Below, piece by piece: positions 42,406 to 49,996 of a stretch of 64,000 bases of DNA; within the stretch, counting starts at the first letter, position 1, and the number at the start of each line of letters is the position of its first letter. Source of the stretch: Mycobacterium sp. MYCO198283 (GTDB lineage: Bacteria; Actinomycetota; Actinomycetes; Mycobacteriales; Mycobacteriaceae); assembly GCF_021213805.1 (NCBI RefSeq), contig NZ_JAJQJI010000010.1:62001-126000 (forward strand), read 5' to 3'. The position numbers and the translations under genes were made by a program. The notes beneath the pieces are model-generated. The model saw only the letters and a list, made by a program, of their open reading frames with translations, did no database searches and had not been told where the DNA came from.

Positions 42406-42741
42406 GTGGCCGATGAACCGAAGCTGCCGCCCGAATTCGCCGACCTGGAGCGGTTTTCCGACTGGTGCCTGGGCACCGAGGCGGAGCGCTACGGCAAACG
42501 GCTGAACAGCTCGATGCGCGACCTGCAGGCTTTCTACGACGCGATCACCCCGCGCGCGGAGGAGGCGATCGCCTACTGCGACAAGTTCGCGCTCGACGAG
42601 CTGCCCGACGACGTGCTCAACCTGATGCACCTGCTGTACTCGATGATCCAGGTGTCCTTCCCGGTCGAGTGCTGGAAGCAGCCGAAGGTGCCCGATTCGG
42701 GGGCGACGACGCTGGACTGCGTCGTCGAACCCGTGCCGTGA
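42406..42741 (+). CDS. Small conserved partner protein of the Rieske oxygenase (unknown function)
   Basis: A 111-residue, acidic, apparently helical protein that I cannot assign to a named family. It is clearly homologous to the protein at 48265: both share WCLxTExER, NSSM/SSTM, a central FYDA, and the core LPDDxLNLxHLxYS. Each lies 2 nt after a Rieske alpha-subunit gene. GTG start. It does not look like the cone-shaped beta subunit of ring-hydroxylating dioxygenases, which is longer and mixed alpha/beta. A structural or electron-transfer-docking role is suggested only by the conserved pairing. Confidence 0.8.
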   Translation: MADEPKLPPEFADLERFSDWCLGTEAERYGKRLNSSMRDLQAFYDAITPRAEEAIAYCDKFALDELPDDVLNLMHLLYSMIQVSFPVECWKQPKVPDSGATTLDCVVEPVP

Positions 42742-43997
42742 CGCTGCTGCTGCGGGCGGCCCGCTGGCTCGACGTGACGGCGGGCGAGGTCCGGTCGCCC
42801 GCCGCGATCGTGGTCGACGGCGAGCGCATCGTGTCGGTGGATTCCGCTGCGGCGCCGCCGGATTCGGCCGAGGTGATCGACCTCGGCGACGTGACGCTGC
42901 TGCCCGGGCTGATGGACATGGAGCTCAACCTGCTGATCGGCGGTCCGGGCAATCCCGGCGGGCTGCCGACGCCGATGCACGGCGTGCAGGACGACCCGGT
43001 CTACCGGACGCTGCGCGGCGCGGTGAACGCCCGCACCACCCTGGAGGCGGGCTTCACCACCGTCCGCAACCTGGGCCTGATGGTCAAGACGGGCGGCTAC
43101 CTGCTCGACGTGGCGCTGCAGCGGGCGATCGAGCAGGGCTGGCACATCGGCCCGCGCATCTGGCCCGCCGGGCACGCCGTCACCCCCTACGGCGGCCATC
43201 TCGACCCGACCGTCTTCCAGCGGCTCGCGCCGGGCATCATGCCGCTCTCGGTGGCCGAAGGGATTGCGAACGGCGTCGACGAGGTCCGCGCGTGCGTGCG
43301 CTATCAGGTGCGCCACGGCGCCAAGCTGATCAAGGTGTCGGCGTCGGGCGGCGTCATGTCGCACAGCACCGCCCCGGGCGCGCAGCAGTACTCCGACGAG
43401 GAGTTCGCCGCGATCGCCGACGAGGCGCACCGCGCCGGCGTGCGGGTGGCCGCCCACGCGGTGGGCGACAGCGCCATCCGCGCCTGCATCCGCGCCGGGA
43501 TCGATTGCATCGAGCACGGCTTCCTGGCGACCGACGACACCATCGCGCTGATGGCCGACTCCGGCACGTTCCTGGTATCCACCACCTACCTCACCGAGGC
43601 GATGGCCGTCGACCGCATCGCCCCGGAGCTGCGGAGAAAGGCCGAGGAGGTGTTTCCCCGCGCCCAAGCGATGCTGCCGAAGGCCATTGCCGCCGGCGTG
43701 CGGATCGCGTGCGGCACCGACGCGCCGGCCATCCCGCACGGCGAAAACGCCAAGGAGATCCAGGCGCTGGTCCGCCGCGGGATGACGCCGGCGCAGGCGC
43801 TGCGCGCCGCGACATTGACCAGCGCCGAACTGCTCGGCGCCGAGGACGAGTTGGGCCGGCTCGCGCCCGGCTACCTCGCCGACGTCATCGCCGTCCCCGG
43901 CGACCCGACGTCCGACATCGCCGCGCTCTTCGACGTCCGGTTCGTGATGAAGGGCGGCACGGTCTACCGCCACGAGCCGGTGGAGGTGCCGGCATGA
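42738..43997 (+). CDS. Amidohydrolase-superfamily protein (imidazolonepropionase/prolidase-like) lacking the HxH motif
   Basis: Cyclic amidohydrolase-like protein of 419 residues. The composite beta-domain and PGLMDM strand are normal, but the two metal-binding His of the H-x-H motif are replaced by Glu62 and Asn64 (DMELNLL). Later elements remain: Lys in KLIKVSASGG, His in VAAHAVGD, His in CIEHGFL and Asp in CGTDAPAIPHG. It may bind a single metal or have a changed role. GTG start and 4-nt overlaps on both sides tie it to the Rieske module and the MarR gene. Confidence 0.85.
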   Translation: MTLLLRAARWLDVTAGEVRSPAAIVVDGERIVSVDSAAAPPDSAEVIDLGDVTLLPGLMDMELNLLIGGPGNPGGLPTPMHGVQDDPVYRTLRGAVNARTTLEAGFTTVRNLGLMVKTGGYLLDVALQRAIEQGWHIGPRIWPAGHAVTPYGGHLDPTVFQRLAPGIMPLSVAEGIANGVDEVRACVRYQVRHGAKLIKVSASGGVMSHSTAPGAQQYSDEEFAAIADEAHRAGVRVAAHAVGDSAIRACIRAGIDCIEHGFLATDDTIALMADSGTFLVSTTYLTEAMAVDRIAPELRRKAEEVFPRAQAMLPKAIAAGVRIACGTDAPAIPHGENAKEIQALVRRGMTPAQALRAATLTSAELLGAEDELGRLAPGYLADVIAVPGDPTSDIAALFDVRFVMKGGTVYRHEPVEVPA

Positions 43998-44488
43998 GCG
44001 ACGCGGGGAGCGACGAGGCGGTGCCCGGGCTCGGCGTCGCCCTCTCCGACAACACGCTGTGGCTACTCAAGCAGGCGTTCTACTTCTCGCTGAATTCGGT
44101 CAACGACGCGGTCAGCGGGCACGGCGTGACCACCGCGCAGATCGGCCTGTTGCGCCAGCTGGCCAACGAGCCGGGGCTGTCGGGCGCCGAGCTGGCTCGC
44201 CGGCTGCTGATCAGCCCGCAGGGCGTGCAGCTGGCGCTGACGTCGCTGGAGCGCCGGGGGCTCGTCGAACGCAAGCGCGACCCGCAGCACGGCCGCATCC
44301 TGCAGACCTTCCTCACCGACGAGGGGCGGGCCACCGCGAGCGCCGTGGTCGCCGACGCCGTCGCGGCCCACGAGAAGGTGTTCGGCGTGCTGAGCGCCGA
44401 CGAGCAGCGGCAGTTGCGGGCGCTGCTCGGCCGGGTGGTCGAGCAGGGCACCGGCCACCGGCTCGTCGACGACCACACCGGCGGCTGA
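43994..44488 (+). CDS. MarR-family transcriptional regulator
   Basis: Winged-helix MarR regulator of 164 residues. The DNA-recognition part is LSGAELARRLLISPQGVQLALTSLERRG, followed by the wing ERKRDPQHGRILQTFLT. MarR proteins bind short palindromes as dimers and release on binding phenolic or aromatic ligands. Its ATG overlaps the amidohydrolase stop, making it the last gene of the first Rieske transcript. The TACTTGnGATT sites before 41138 and 45101 flank it and are likely targets, which would couple both Rieske modules. Confidence 0.92.
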   Translation: MSDAGSDEAVPGLGVALSDNTLWLLKQAFYFSLNSVNDAVSGHGVTTAQIGLLRQLANEPGLSGAELARRLLISPQGVQLALTSLERRGLVERKRDPQHGRILQTFLTDEGRATASAVVADAVAAHEKVFGVLSADEQRQLRALLGRVVEQGTGHRLVDDHTGG

Positions 44489-44525
44489 CCGCCCTTCCGT
44501 GGTGGGGCCTCAGCGCACACTTCCG

Positions 44526-45025
44526 TCACAGCTGCCTCACCCGTCGCCGACAGGCGTCATGTGCAGTGTTGCCCGCCTCTGAGCGACAACGCGGGGAGGG
44601 CGGCCGGTGTGCGGGAAGCGGCGGCGGCCAGGCGATGGCGAGCTGCGGACGGGGTCGGCGGCGGTCGACGGCAAGGCACTGCCGCCGCGCGCCTGAGCGC
44701 CCGCGTCGACTCCCGCCCCGGGCGTTGGGTTCCGCCCCAGGGCGGCGAGTTTCACACCAGGGCGGCGAGTTTCACACCAGGGCGCCGAGTTCCACTCCAG
44801 GGCGATGACTTTCACACCAGGGCACTGAGTTCCACACCAGGGCGATGAGTTTTACTCCAGGGCGGCGAAACGCCGATGCCAGCCGCCCTCACGCGACAGT
44901 GAACGCCCAGGCGTGGAAACGAATGCCGGGACGCCGCACCGCCGAAGGCACCCCTCATCGCCTTGTCGCTCGGAGGCGGGCAACAGCGACACAGAGTCCG
45001 CCAGTGACGGGTGGTGCTGCTGTGA
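44526..45025. mobile_element. Possible non-autonomous element with long imperfect terminal inverted repeats
   Basis: The left arm (44526 to about 44600) and the right arm (about 44950-45025) align as reverse complements over some 75 nt. The best block is GTTGCCCGCCTC-y-GAGCGACAA (44568-44589 against 44963-44984, 21 of 22 matching) and the outer ends both begin TCACAGC. The interior carries the tandem repeat and no transposase. This is the layout of a MITE-like or decayed element. No target-site duplication could be confirmed. Confidence 0.5.
44717..44876. repeat. 20-bp tandem repeat, six clear copies plus degenerate end copies
   Basis: Six head-to-tail 20-bp units (44737-44856) follow the consensus CCAGGGCGnnGAGTTyCACw; a degenerate copy precedes (44717-44736) and a partial one follows (44857-44876). 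Units are contiguous with no spacer, so it is not a CRISPR array. It lies inside the inverted-repeat element. Confidence 0.9.
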
Positions 45026-45072
45026 TCGCCGAGCGCCAAGCGACGGAACCGGCACAAAAGCCGTATCTCTAG

Positions 45073-45100
45073 TACTTGAGATTAATCGCAACTACTTGAT
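45073..45100. promoter_or_regulatory. Palindromic operator with two TACTTGnGATT half-sites before the reductase gene
   Basis: TACTTGAGATT and AATCGCAACTA (45073-45094) form a 22-bp inverted repeat with two mismatched pairs. It ends at the first possible start codon of the reductase (45101), so a bound repressor would block transcription or initiation. The same half-site occurs at 41075-41085. Confidence 0.55.
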
Positions 45101-46189
45101 ATGGTGCTGGCGATGACTCCGTCCAGTGCCGTCGACTCCGAAGACGTCGACGTCCGAACCACCGCCGGCGCAGCGGATCTGGTGCCGCTGCGGGTCACGC
45201 GCACGGTGCGCGAAACCGCCGACGCGGTGTCCCTCGTGCTGGCCGTCCCGCCGGCGCACACCGAGCGGTTCGCCTACCAGGCCGGCCAGTTCCTCACCGT
45301 CGCCGTCGAGGTAGCGGGCCGGGAACACCGGCGCTGCTATTCCATGTCCTCGACGCCGTCGGGCGCCGCCACCGACGAACTGCGCATCACGGTCAAGCGG
45401 GATCGCGACGGCGTGGTGTCGAACTGGCTGAACGATGCCGCAGCCGAGGGCGCTCTCACTGATCGCGCCATCGAGGCCGCGCCGCCGGAGGGCCGGTTCG
45501 TGCTGCGGCGAACCGCCGGTGACCTGGTGATGTTCGCCGGCGGCAGCGGCATCACGCCGGTCTTCTCGCTGATCGGTGCGGCACTGGCGCAGACCGACCG
45601 CCGGATCCGGCTGTTCTACGCCAACCGGGACCGGGAGTCGATCATCTTCGCCGATGCGCTCGCCGAGCTGGCCGCACGCCACCCGGGCCGCCTCGACGTG
45701 CACCACCATCTCGACGCCGAGGCCGGCGTGGTGCGCGCCGAACAGCTCGCCCACTTCGTCGACGCGGCGCGCGACGCGGACTACTACATCTGCGGACCGG
45801 GGCGGTTCATGAGCGCGGTGGAAGCGGCGGTCGAGCGGGCGGGCATCCCGGGCGATCGCGTCCACCTCGAGCGGTTCACCGTCGCCGAGGTCGTCGCCGA
45901 CGATGCGCCGGCGGTCACCGAGCAGGTGACGATGGTGCTCGACGGCCGAACCACCGTCGCGCAGTACCGTGCCGGCAACACGCTGCTGCAGACCGCGCGG
46001 CTGGCCGACCTCAAGCCGCCGTCGTCGTGCGAGACCGGTACCTGCGGAACGTGTATCGCGCAGGTGACGGAGGGGACCGCCCGGATCCTCAACAACGACG
46101 CGCTCGACGACGACGAAGTGGCGCAGGGCTGGGTGGTGACGTGCCAGTCGCTGCCCACCAGCCGCACGTGCCGCGTGGTCTGGGACTAG
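45101..46189 (+). CDS. Ferredoxin-NAD(P) reductase component of an oxygenase (FAD/[2Fe-2S])
   Basis: Oxygenase reductase of about 358-362 residues in the KshB/HmpX/PaaE arrangement. The FAD domain has RRCYSMSSTP, the NAD domain FAGGSGITPVFSL and YYICGPG, and the C-terminal plant-type [2Fe-2S] domain CETGTCGTC with a last Cys in VVTCQSLP. It takes electrons from NADH to a Rieske oxygenase. Two starts are possible, ATG 45101 and ATG 45113; the second is clear of the operator and is slightly preferred. It heads the transcript containing the second Rieske module and probably serves both modules. Confidence 0.93.
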   Translation: MVLAMTPSSAVDSEDVDVRTTAGAADLVPLRVTRTVRETADAVSLVLAVPPAHTERFAYQAGQFLTVAVEVAGREHRRCYSMSSTPSGAATDELRITVKRDRDGVVSNWLNDAAAEGALTDRAIEAAPPEGRFVLRRTAGDLVMFAGGSGITPVFSLIGAALAQTDRRIRLFYANRDRESIIFADALAELAARHPGRLDVHHHLDAEAGVVRAEQLAHFVDAARDADYYICGPGRFMSAVEAAVERAGIPGDRVHLERFTVAEVVADDAPAVTEQVTMVLDGRTTVAQYRAGNTLLQTARLADLKPPSSCETGTCGTCIAQVTEGTARILNNDALDDDEVAQGWVVTCQSLPTSRTCRVVWD

Positions 46190-46198
46190 GAGGCGACG

Positions 46199-46954
46199 GT
46201 GGGAACGCACGCAACCCGGGTCGCGGTGGTGACCGGCGGCGCGTCGGGCATGGGCGAGGCCATCTGTCACGAACTGGGTCGCCGCGGCCGCCGGGTCGCC
46301 GTACTCGACCTCGACGCCGCCGGCGCGCAGCGGGTCGCCGACGACCTGCGCGCCGACGGGGTCACCGCCGTCGGGGTCGCCGCCGACGTCAGCGACCGGC
46401 AGGCCGTGCAGGACGCGTTCGCGAAGGCCCGCGCGGAACTCGGGCCGGTCGACATCCTGGTGACCAGCGCGGGCCGCTTCGGGTTCGCACCGTTCACCGA
46501 GATCACGCCCGAGGAGTGGGCGCAGATGATCGACGTGAACCTCAGCGGCACCTTCCACTGCTGCCAGGCGGCGCTGCCCGACATGCTGGCCGGCGGCTGG
46601 GGCCGCATCGTGATGATCTCGTCGTCCAGCGCACAGCGCGGATCCCCGTTCGCGGCGCACTACGCCGCGTCCAAGGGCGCCGTCATCACCCTCACCAAAT
46701 CGCTGGCCCGCGAATACGCGAAGGCCGGGATCACCGTGAACAACATCCCGCCGTCGGGCATCGAGACACCCATGCAGCACGCGGGCCAGGCCGCCGGCTA
46801 TCTGCCGTCCAACGAGCAGATGGCCGCCAACATCCCGCTGGGCTACCTCGGCACCGGCGAGGACATCGCCGCCGCCGTCGGGTTCCTGTGCTCCGAGGAG
46901 GCCCGCTACATCACCGGGCAGGTGCTCGGCGTCAACGGCGGAGCGGTGATGTGA
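46199..46954 (+). CDS. SDR-family oxidoreductase
   Basis: Classical short-chain dehydrogenase of 251 residues. VVTGGASGMGEA is the cofactor loop, LDLDAAG the NAD-preferring Asp, SSSSAQRGSP carries the Ser, and HYAASKGAV the Tyr/Lys. GTG start with AGGAGG 7 nt upstream. It lies between the oxygenase reductase and the second Rieske alpha subunit, so it may be the dehydrogenase that acts on the oxygenase product, as cis-diol dehydrogenases do, but a plain alcohol is equally possible. Confidence 0.9.
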   Translation: MGTHATRVAVVTGGASGMGEAICHELGRRGRRVAVLDLDAAGAQRVADDLRADGVTAVGVAADVSDRQAVQDAFAKARAELGPVDILVTSAGRFGFAPFTEITPEEWAQMIDVNLSGTFHCCQAALPDMLAGGWGRIVMISSSSAQRGSPFAAHYAASKGAVITLTKSLAREYAKAGITVNNIPPSGIETPMQHAGQAAGYLPSNEQMAANIPLGYLGTGEDIAAAVGFLCSEEARYITGQVLGVNGGAVM

Positions 46955-46984
46955 GACAAGCACATTCGACCACAGGAGGTGCAC

Positions 46985-48262
46985 ATGGCCGACTGGCCTA
47001 AGCCCGCGGAAGGTTCCTGGACGGAGCACTATCCGGACCTGGGAACCGATCCCATCTCGTTCCGCGACTCGACGTCGCCGGAGTTCTACGCCGACGAGCG
47101 CGAAGCCGTCTTCAAGCGCGCGTGGCTGAACATCGCGCGCATCGAGGACGTTCCCGAGCCCGGCAGCTACCTGACCAAGGAGATCGAGGCCGCCGATGCG
47201 TCGCTGCTCGTGGTCCGCGGCGAGGACGGCACGCTGCGCGCGTTCCACAACCTGTGCCGCCACCGCGGTGAGAAGCTGGTGTGGCGGGACTACCCGGATC
47301 GCGAAACCGCGGGAAGCGCAACCGAATTGACGTGCAAGCACTGCGGTTGGCGGTACGGGCTGGACGGCACGCTGGTGCACGTCCCCGGCGAGGACGCCTA
47401 CTTCGGGATGGACCGCGCCGACTACGGGCTGGCGCCGGTGCACTGCGACGTGTGGGCCGGCTTCGTCTTCGTGAACGTCGACGCCACGCCGCGGCAGACC
47501 CTGCGGGAGTTCCTCGGCCCGATGATCACGCCGCTGGAGGCGTATCCGTTCGAGAAGCTGACCGAGCGCTACGACTGGGTGGCGCACAACAACAGCAACT
47601 GGAAGATCTTCGCCGACGCCTTCCAGGAGTACTACCACGTGCCGTCGCTGCACACCCAGCAGGTGCCGAAGGAGGTGCGCAACCCGACCGCCGGTTTCAC
47701 CTGCGGGCACTTCCAGCTCGACGGCCCGCACCGGCTGGTGTCGACGGCCGGCACGCGGCGCTGGCTGTTGGCGCCGGAGTACATGTATCCGATCGAGCGG
47801 GCCACCGAGAGCGGGCTGGTGGGTCCCTGGCGCACCCCCGACATCGGGGAACTGCCGATGGCCGCCCTGAACCCCGGCGGCATCGAGCCGTGGGGCATCA
47901 GCAACTTCCAGATCTTCCCGAACCTCGAGATCCTGTTCTACGGCGGCTGGTACCTGCTGTACCGGTACTGGCCGACGTCGCACAACACCCACCGTTTCGA
48001 GGCCTTCACCTACTTCCATCCGGCCCGGACGGTCAAGGAGCGCATCGAGCACGAGGTCGCCGCGGTGGTGCTCAAGGAGTTCGCGCTGCAGGACGCCGGC
48101 ATGCTGGGCGGCACCCAGGCGGCGCTCGAGTACGGCCTGGACGGACCGCTGGTCGACGACTACCCACTCAACGACCAGGAGATCCTGGTGCGCCACCTGC
48201 ACAAGGTGGCGGTCGACTGGGTGACCGCCTACCGGCGCGAGCGCCAGCCGGTCGGGGTGTGA
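46985..48262 (+). CDS. Rieske non-heme iron oxygenase, alpha subunit with altered cluster ligand
   Basis: Alpha-subunit paralogue of the protein at 41138 (425 residues, closely similar along its length). Rieske ligands are Cys91/His93 and Cys117, but the expected His120 is Cys: the motif reads CKHCGWRY, with a His moved one position to 119. The change is unambiguous in the DNA (codon 47342-47344 is tgc). The mononuclear iron motif DAFQEYYHVPSLH is intact. ATG at 46985 has AGGAGG 6 nt upstream. It may have unusual redox properties or use His119. The 110-residue partner follows after 2 nt. Confidence 0.92.
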   Translation: MADWPKPAEGSWTEHYPDLGTDPISFRDSTSPEFYADEREAVFKRAWLNIARIEDVPEPGSYLTKEIEAADASLLVVRGEDGTLRAFHNLCRHRGEKLVWRDYPDRETAGSATELTCKHCGWRYGLDGTLVHVPGEDAYFGMDRADYGLAPVHCDVWAGFVFVNVDATPRQTLREFLGPMITPLEAYPFEKLTERYDWVAHNNSNWKIFADAFQEYYHVPSLHTQQVPKEVRNPTAGFTCGHFQLDGPHRLVSTAGTRRWLLAPEYMYPIERATESGLVGPWRTPDIGELPMAALNPGGIEPWGISNFQIFPNLEILFYGGWYLLYRYWPTSHNTHRFEAFTYFHPARTVKERIEHEVAAVVLKEFALQDAGMLGGTQAALEYGLDGPLVDDYPLNDQEILVRHLHKVAVDWVTAYRRERQPVGV

Positions 48263-48264
48263 GC

Positions 48265-48597
48265 ATGGCGCCGCGACTGCCCAGCGCCTTTGCCGAGCTC
48301 GAGCCGTTCGCCGAGACCTGGTGTCTGGCAACCGAAACCGAGCGGTGGAACCAGCGGATCAGCAGCACCATGCCGCAGCTCCACGAGTTCTACGACGCGT
48401 TCTTCCCGCGGCTCGACGACGCCATCGAGTACGTCGACAAGTACCCGTTGACCGAGTTGCCCGACGATGCGCTCAACCTGCTGCACCTGATCTATTCGCT
48501 GGTCATGGTCGCGATGGCGGTCGAGATCATGCACCAACCCAAGCCCGTCGACGCCGCGGACGCCGTGATGATCCGCGTCGGCGAACCCACCCCGTAG
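48265..48597 (+). CDS. Small conserved partner protein of the Rieske oxygenase (unknown function)
   Basis: A 110-residue protein homologous to the one at 42406, again 2 nt behind a Rieske alpha subunit. Shared features are WCLATETER, ISSTM, EFYDAFF and the core ELPDDALNLLHLIYSL. Predicted mainly helical and acidic. No Cys pattern or cofactor motif is seen, so it is unlikely to be a ferredoxin. The duplicated pairing suggests it is an obligate subunit or assembly factor. Confidence 0.8.
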   Translation: MAPRLPSAFAELEPFAETWCLATETERWNQRISSTMPQLHEFYDAFFPRLDDAIEYVDKYPLTELPDDALNLLHLIYSLVMVAMAVEIMHQPKPVDAADAVMIRVGEPTP

Positions 48598-48620
48598 CCA
48601 TCTTGCGAAAGGACCCGCTG

Positions 48621-49466
48621 ATGAGTCTGCTGACCATCAACAAGCTCACCGCGTCGGTGGGTGCCGAGGTGACCGGCCTCGACCCGGAGCGGCTCGGCTC
48701 CGATGACTCCCTCGGCGAGGCCGTGCTCGACGCGCTCGAGGACAACGGCGTGCTGGTGTTCCGCGGCCTGCATCTCGATCCCGAGTCGCAGGTCGCGTTC
48801 TGCCGCCGGCTCGGCGAGATCGACCACTCCTCCGACGGCCACCACCCGGTGCCCGGCATCTACCCGGTGACGCTCGACAAGTCGAAGAACGCCCAAGCCT
48901 CCTATCTGCGGGCCACCTTCGACTGGCACATCGACGGCTGCACGCCCACCGGCGACGAGTGCCCGCAGCGGGCGACGGTGCTGAGCGCCAAGCAGGTGGC
49001 CGCGCGCGGCGGGGAGACGGAGTTCGCCAGCGCCTACGACGCCTACGACGCGCTGAGCGCAGACGAGCAGGAGCGCTTCGCGTCGCTGCGGGTGGTCCAC
49101 TCGCTGGAGGCGTCGCAGCGCCGGGTCACGCCCGACCCGTCCCCCGAACTGCTCGCGCGGTGGCGCTCCCGGCCCACCCACACTCATCCGCTGGTCTGGA
49201 CGCACCGCAGCGGCCGGCGGTCGCTGGTGCTCGGCGCGTCGGCCGACTACGTGGTGGGCATGGACGTCGACGAGGGCCGCGCGCTGCTGGCCGACCTGCT
49301 GGCCCGGGCGACGGTGCCGGAGAAGGTGTACCGCCACACCTGGTCGGTCGGCGACACGGTGATCTGGGACAACCGCGGCGTGCTGCACCGCGCCGCGCCG
49401 TACGACCCGGACTCGCCGCGGGAGATGCTGCGCACCACCGTGCTGGGCGACGAACCGATCCAGTGA
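48621..49466 (+). CDS. TauD/TfdA-family Fe(II)/2-oxoglutarate dioxygenase
   Basis: Dioxygenase of 281 residues. Iron ligands are His and Asp in FDWHIDGCTP and the distal His in GVLHRAAPYD; the 2-oxoglutarate Arg is in REMLRTTVLG. The N-terminal GAEVTGLD is typical. The family hydroxylates taurine, phenoxyacetates and many carboxylic acids. ATG at 48621 has GAAAGGA. It overlaps the CMD-family gene by 4 nt and follows the second Rieske module after 23 nt, so it belongs to that pathway. Confidence 0.92.
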   Translation: MSLLTINKLTASVGAEVTGLDPERLGSDDSLGEAVLDALEDNGVLVFRGLHLDPESQVAFCRRLGEIDHSSDGHHPVPGIYPVTLDKSKNAQASYLRATFDWHIDGCTPTGDECPQRATVLSAKQVAARGGETEFASAYDAYDALSADEQERFASLRVVHSLEASQRRVTPDPSPELLARWRSRPTHTHPLVWTHRSGRRSLVLGASADYVVGMDVDEGRALLADLLARATVPEKVYRHTWSVGDTVIWDNRGVLHRAAPYDPDSPREMLRTTVLGDEPIQ

Positions 49467-49996
49467 CACCGCGCCTGCCACCGCTGTCCGCCGACGACTG
49501 GGACGAGCGGGTGCACGCCGCGCTGGCGGTGATCGTGGCTCCCGAGCGCAACAATCCGGTGGACGCCGGGAACCTGCTGGGGACCCTGGCCCGCCACCCC
49601 GACCTCACGGCGGCGTTCCTCACCTTCAACGGCCACCTGCTGCGGCGCTCGACGCTCACCGAGCGGCTGCGCGAGATCGCGATCCTGCGCGCCGCGGTGT
49701 GCCGGCACTCCCCCTACCTGTGGTCGCACCACGTGCCGATCGCCCGGCGCGCGGGCATGAGCGACGCCGAGATCGAGGCCATCCGCACCGGGGAGCTCAC
49801 CGACGACGCCGAGCGGCTGGTGGTCCGGGCGGTCGACGAACTCGACGCCGACGACCGCATCGGCGAGCACACCTGGCACGCGCTCGGCCGCCACCTCGAC
49901 GAGCGGCAGGTCATGGATCTGATCTTCACCATCGGCTGCTACGGGCTGCTGGCCCAGGCGGTGAACACGTTCGGCATCGAGGAGGAACACCGATGA
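49463..49996 (+). CDS. Carboxymuconolactone decarboxylase (CMD) family protein
   Basis: Helical CMD/AhpD-fold protein of 177 residues. The conserved block is LRAAVCRHSPYLWSHHVPIARRAG; only one Cys is present at the AhpD active-site region, so peroxidase activity by a CxxC pair is unlikely and a lactone decarboxylase-like or other role is more probable. GTG start overlapping the TauD-like gene and ATGA overlap with the next gene show tight coupling. Substrate unknown. Confidence 0.87.
   Translation: MTPRLPPLSADDWDERVHAALAVIVAPERNNPVDAGNLLGTLARHPDLTAAFLTFNGHLLRRSTLTERLREIAILRAAVCRHSPYLWSHHVPIARRAGMSDAEIEAIRTGELTDDAERLVVRAVDELDADDRIGEHTWHALGRHLDERQVMDLIFTIGCYGLLAQAVNTFGIEEEHR

Larger units (their letters stand above)
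44489..45100. other. Non-coding 612-nt region with a repeat element
   Basis: No convincing gene is present; short frames here are repeat translations (such as repeated SPW/GVK-like units). The region holds long imperfect inverted repeats around a 20-bp tandem array, then the operator and promoter of the oxygenase reductase gene. Confidence 0.7.

Noticed and set aside
42406..42741. Beta subunit of a ring-hydroxylating dioxygenase
   Set aside because: Too short (111 residues) and lacks the beta-subunit pattern; it is better described as an unknown conserved partner.
44537..44848. Short open frames on both strands in the tandem-repeat region
   Set aside because: They only translate the 20-bp repeats and inverted arms, have no ribosome-binding site and no domain; treated as non-coding.
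44717..44876. CRISPR array
   Set aside because: The 20-bp units are contiguous with no unique spacers, and no cas genes are present.
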